Origin: Anaerolineae bacterium
Lineage (GTDB): Bacteria > Chloroflexota > Anaerolineae > Aggregatilineales > Phototrophicaceae
DNA length: 48,462 nucleotides
Assembly: GCA_026645945.1 (NCBI GenBank)
Contig: JAPKMO010000024.1
Span: 1 to 48,462 of the forward strand
Reading direction: 5' to 3'
Below are positions 46,890 through 48,462 of the stretch, piece by piece; the stretch's first letter is position 1; every line of letters starts with the position of its first letter. The translations under genes and the position numbers were made by a program. The notes below the pieces were generated by a model, which worked only from the letters and a program-made list of their open reading frames with translations, made no database searches and was not told the DNA's origin.

Positions 46890-47485
46890 ATGACGGACGC
46901 ACAACAGTTACACCGCGACAGCATCATCATTGACGGCCTGAACGCCAGTTGGTTTCTGGACGACGGCGTGATCGAGCGGATTCACCGGGGCAGAACGACG
47001 GCGGTCAACGCCACTATTGCCGCCTGGCACGATCCGGGCGAAACCCTGGATATGATCGGTCAGTTCTATCGCCAGCTTGATCGGCACGGCCAGATCGCCA
47101 TGCAGGTTCGCAGTGCCGCCGACATTCACACCGCCAAAGCCGCCGGGAAAACCGGCTTCATCCTCGGTTTTCAGGACACTAATCCAACTGCCGACCGGCT
47201 GTACCTGCTGCGCGCTTATTACGAAATAGGCGTGCGAATCATCCAGCTTACCTACAACTTTGAAAGGCGATGCCGCGAGAAGTGGCCGAAACGGTGCTGG
47301 CCGGGCTGCCGCTGGATGTCATCACCTTCATGCAAAATATCCCGCCGGTGCAGGGTTTCGCCTCGGCAGCCGACCTGCCCAACGTGACCGCCGGCCTGCT
47401 GGCGCGGGGTTACAGCGCCGCTGATGCGCAAAAAATTATGGGCGGCAACTGGCTGCGGCTGTACAGGCAGGTGTGGAAATCATAA
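46890..47485 (+). pseudogene. Membrane dipeptidase (peptidase M19), internally deleted and frameshifted
   Basis: The first frame, from the ATG at 46890 with SD GGAGCAGG, encodes an M19 N-terminal part: DSIIIDGLNASWFLDD, GFILGFQDTN and the strand GVRIIQLTYN. After about 47260 it turns into unrelated Arg/Cys-rich sequence and stops at 47387. A second frame (from about 47270 to 47485) encodes an M19 C-terminus: GFASAADLPNVTAGLLARGY and KIMGGNWLRLYRQVW. The intervening ~200 residues, with the zinc His ligands, are missing. This is a decayed gene. The DGLNAS motif replaces the usual DGHxD, so it belonged to the divergent M19 subfamily. Confidence 0.82.
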
Positions 47486-47553
47486 ACGCGAACGCGGGAA
47501 CAAAAGGGCGGCCTTTTCGACCGCCCTGGTAAAACTGAACGCTGAACTGCGTC

Positions 47554-48462
47554 TTACGACCCCGGCGTGGTTTCCGGCGCAGGTTCGCCGCTTGGCGCTG
47601 CGGGCATAACCCGGTCTTCCGGCTTCACGTCAGGAAGCTGGCGAATCCAGGCTACCAACGCCTGAACATCCTCGCTCGGCATGTGCTGGTACGAGAACCA
47701 GGGCATCCCCAGCGCCATCTCACCATCGTTTTTGATGCCGGTGGTGATGACGGCAGCGAGTTCTTCCTCGGTGTAGTCGCCGACATTAAACGGCAGCAGC
47801 GACGCCCCGACCAGATCGCCCCAGGGCAGCCCCTGCGGGTACGGCGCAGCGACGAACATCTCGTTCACCTGCCCATGACAGTGCATACAGTTCGCCTGGT
47901 TTGCCAGGTAGCCGCCGCGCTGCACCGGGTCGCTGAAGTCCAGCGCCGGCATCTGTATATCGGCCATCGCGTCCTTCATGGCGGCCCATCCCTGGCCCAG
48001 CGCCTCGCGGCTCAAAAACGGCACGAAAAATTCCGCTTCCGGGATGTCCATCTCCACCGGCTCTAGGCTGCGTAGGTAAGCGATGATGTCGCTCATGTCC
48101 TGGTCGGTCATGGTAGCAAAAAGCGAGAAGCCCATGATCGGCGTCAGGCCGGTGCCATCGGGGCGCAGGCCGTAGCGGATGGCATCTTCAATCTGTTCAT
48201 CCGTCCAGCCGCCAAGCTGCGTCAGGTTGGCAGCGTAAACCGTCATCATTTCGGGAATAATAAACGGACGGCCCCCGGCCAGCCCCGAAGTCAGCGGGCT
48301 GGCTTCGGCATACGGCTCGCCTTCAATGTATGTGCCATGACATCCCACGCAGGCCATCTGCACGCGCACCAGGTACTCGCCGCGTTCGACCGGATCATCG
48401 CTGGCCGGGTCCGGCGCGGTCGCGGCCAGTTCGGCTTCAGTGGGTGTCATCAATGCCGGATC
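47554..48462 (-). CDS. Diheme cytochrome c (5' end outside window)
   Basis: At least 303 residues. The frame is open to the right edge, so the signal peptide or membrane anchor is presumably beyond it. Two heme-binding motifs, CVGCH and CMHCH, begin two class I cytochrome c domains. Likely axial Met ligands lie in TPIMGFS and LGMPWFSYQHMP. The architecture resembles alcohol/aldehyde dehydrogenase cytochrome subunits and other periplasmic electron carriers. It could accept electrons from the PQQ-type sugar dehydrogenase at 43516-44655, but this is only suggested by proximity. The C-terminus is Pro/Thr-rich (PSGEPAPETTPGS). Confidence 0.9.
   Translation of the reverse strand, partial: DPALMTPTEAELAATAPDPASDDPVERGEYLVRVQMACVGCHGTYIEGEPYAEASPLTSGLAGGRPFIIPEMMTVYAANLTQLGGWTDEQIEDAIRYGLRPDGTGLTPIMGFSLFATMTDQDMSDIIAYLRSLEPVEMDIPEAEFFVPFLSREALGQGWAAMKDAMADIQMPALDFSDPVQRGGYLANQANCMHCHGQVNEMFVAAPYPQGLPWGDLVGASLLPFNVGDYTEEELAAVITTGIKNDGEMALGMPWFSYQHMPSEDVQALVAWIRQLPDVKPEDRVMPAAPSGEPAPETTPGS

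Overview
The window is high-GC DNA, densely packed with bacterial housekeeping genes. The mix points to a Chloroflexota bacterium, probably Anaerolineae-related: SpoVS in what looks like a non-sporulating context, a pyrophosphate-type phosphofructokinase beside a class I aldolase, secreted proteins with Pro/Thr linkers and PPC domains, a plant-type LRR protease and a Uma2 protein. This placement is inferred from gene content and protein style. No rRNA, tRNA, CRISPR array, phage or transposase was seen.

Layout. 1-7.5 kb: a GH2 glycosidase cut by the left edge, a zinc-ribbon/DUF3592-like membrane protein, an isoprenylcysteine-methyltransferase-like protein, then an acyl-CoA dehydrogenase divergent from an APH-type kinase and a small DUF6285-like partner. 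These three resemble the LvaC/LvaA/LvaB set that processes 4-hydroxyacyl-CoAs. 7.5-11.4 kb: an AT-rich control region and a UgpB/UgpA/UgpE-like ABC uptake operon without an ATPase. 11.4-19.1 kb: SpoU methyltransferase, MBL hydrolase, class III-like sirtuin, beta-propeller protein, DinB protein, holB, a PHP phosphoesterase with spoVS, and a Bcr/CflA transporter. 19.1-21.2 kb: a repeat-rich candidate origin followed by dnaA. 21.2-23.9 kb: two tandem Doc-type Fic proteins without a visible antitoxin, a WYL regulator and a GyrI-like protein. 24-33 kb: a secreted metalloprotease-LRR-FN3 protein, priA carrying an in-frame palindromic insertion, a truncated PAS/GAF sensor, holA and a DUF6391-like protein. 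33-42 kb: a large PPC-repeat exoprotein, PPi-type phosphofructokinase divergent from fbaB, a GT2 beta-glycan synthase-like enzyme, an aldo/keto reductase and an ABC-2-like membrane protein. 42-48.5 kb: a 17-codon micro-ORF with its own operator-like repeats and terminator, a TPR protein, a PQQ-type sugar dehydrogenase, Uma2, a repeat-filled gap with a propeller-gene remnant, an alpha/beta hydrolase, a broken M19 dipeptidase and a diheme cytochrome c cut by the right edge.

Four replication genes (dnaA, holB, holA, priA) lie within about 17 kb, which fits an origin-proximal region. The DnaA DNA-binding signature has Ala where Asp is usual, and the DNA upstream carries repeated ATATCCCAA/TTTTCCCAA words rather than clear TTATCCACA boxes, so an altered origin code is possible. 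The other main points are the self-contained micro-ORF unit at 42006-42207 with three TGTCCG repeats exactly 11 bp apart, the 105-bp palindromic element read through inside priA, several dispersed hairpin families, and genes whose -10 box sits 6 bp before the start codon, suggesting leaderless transcripts.
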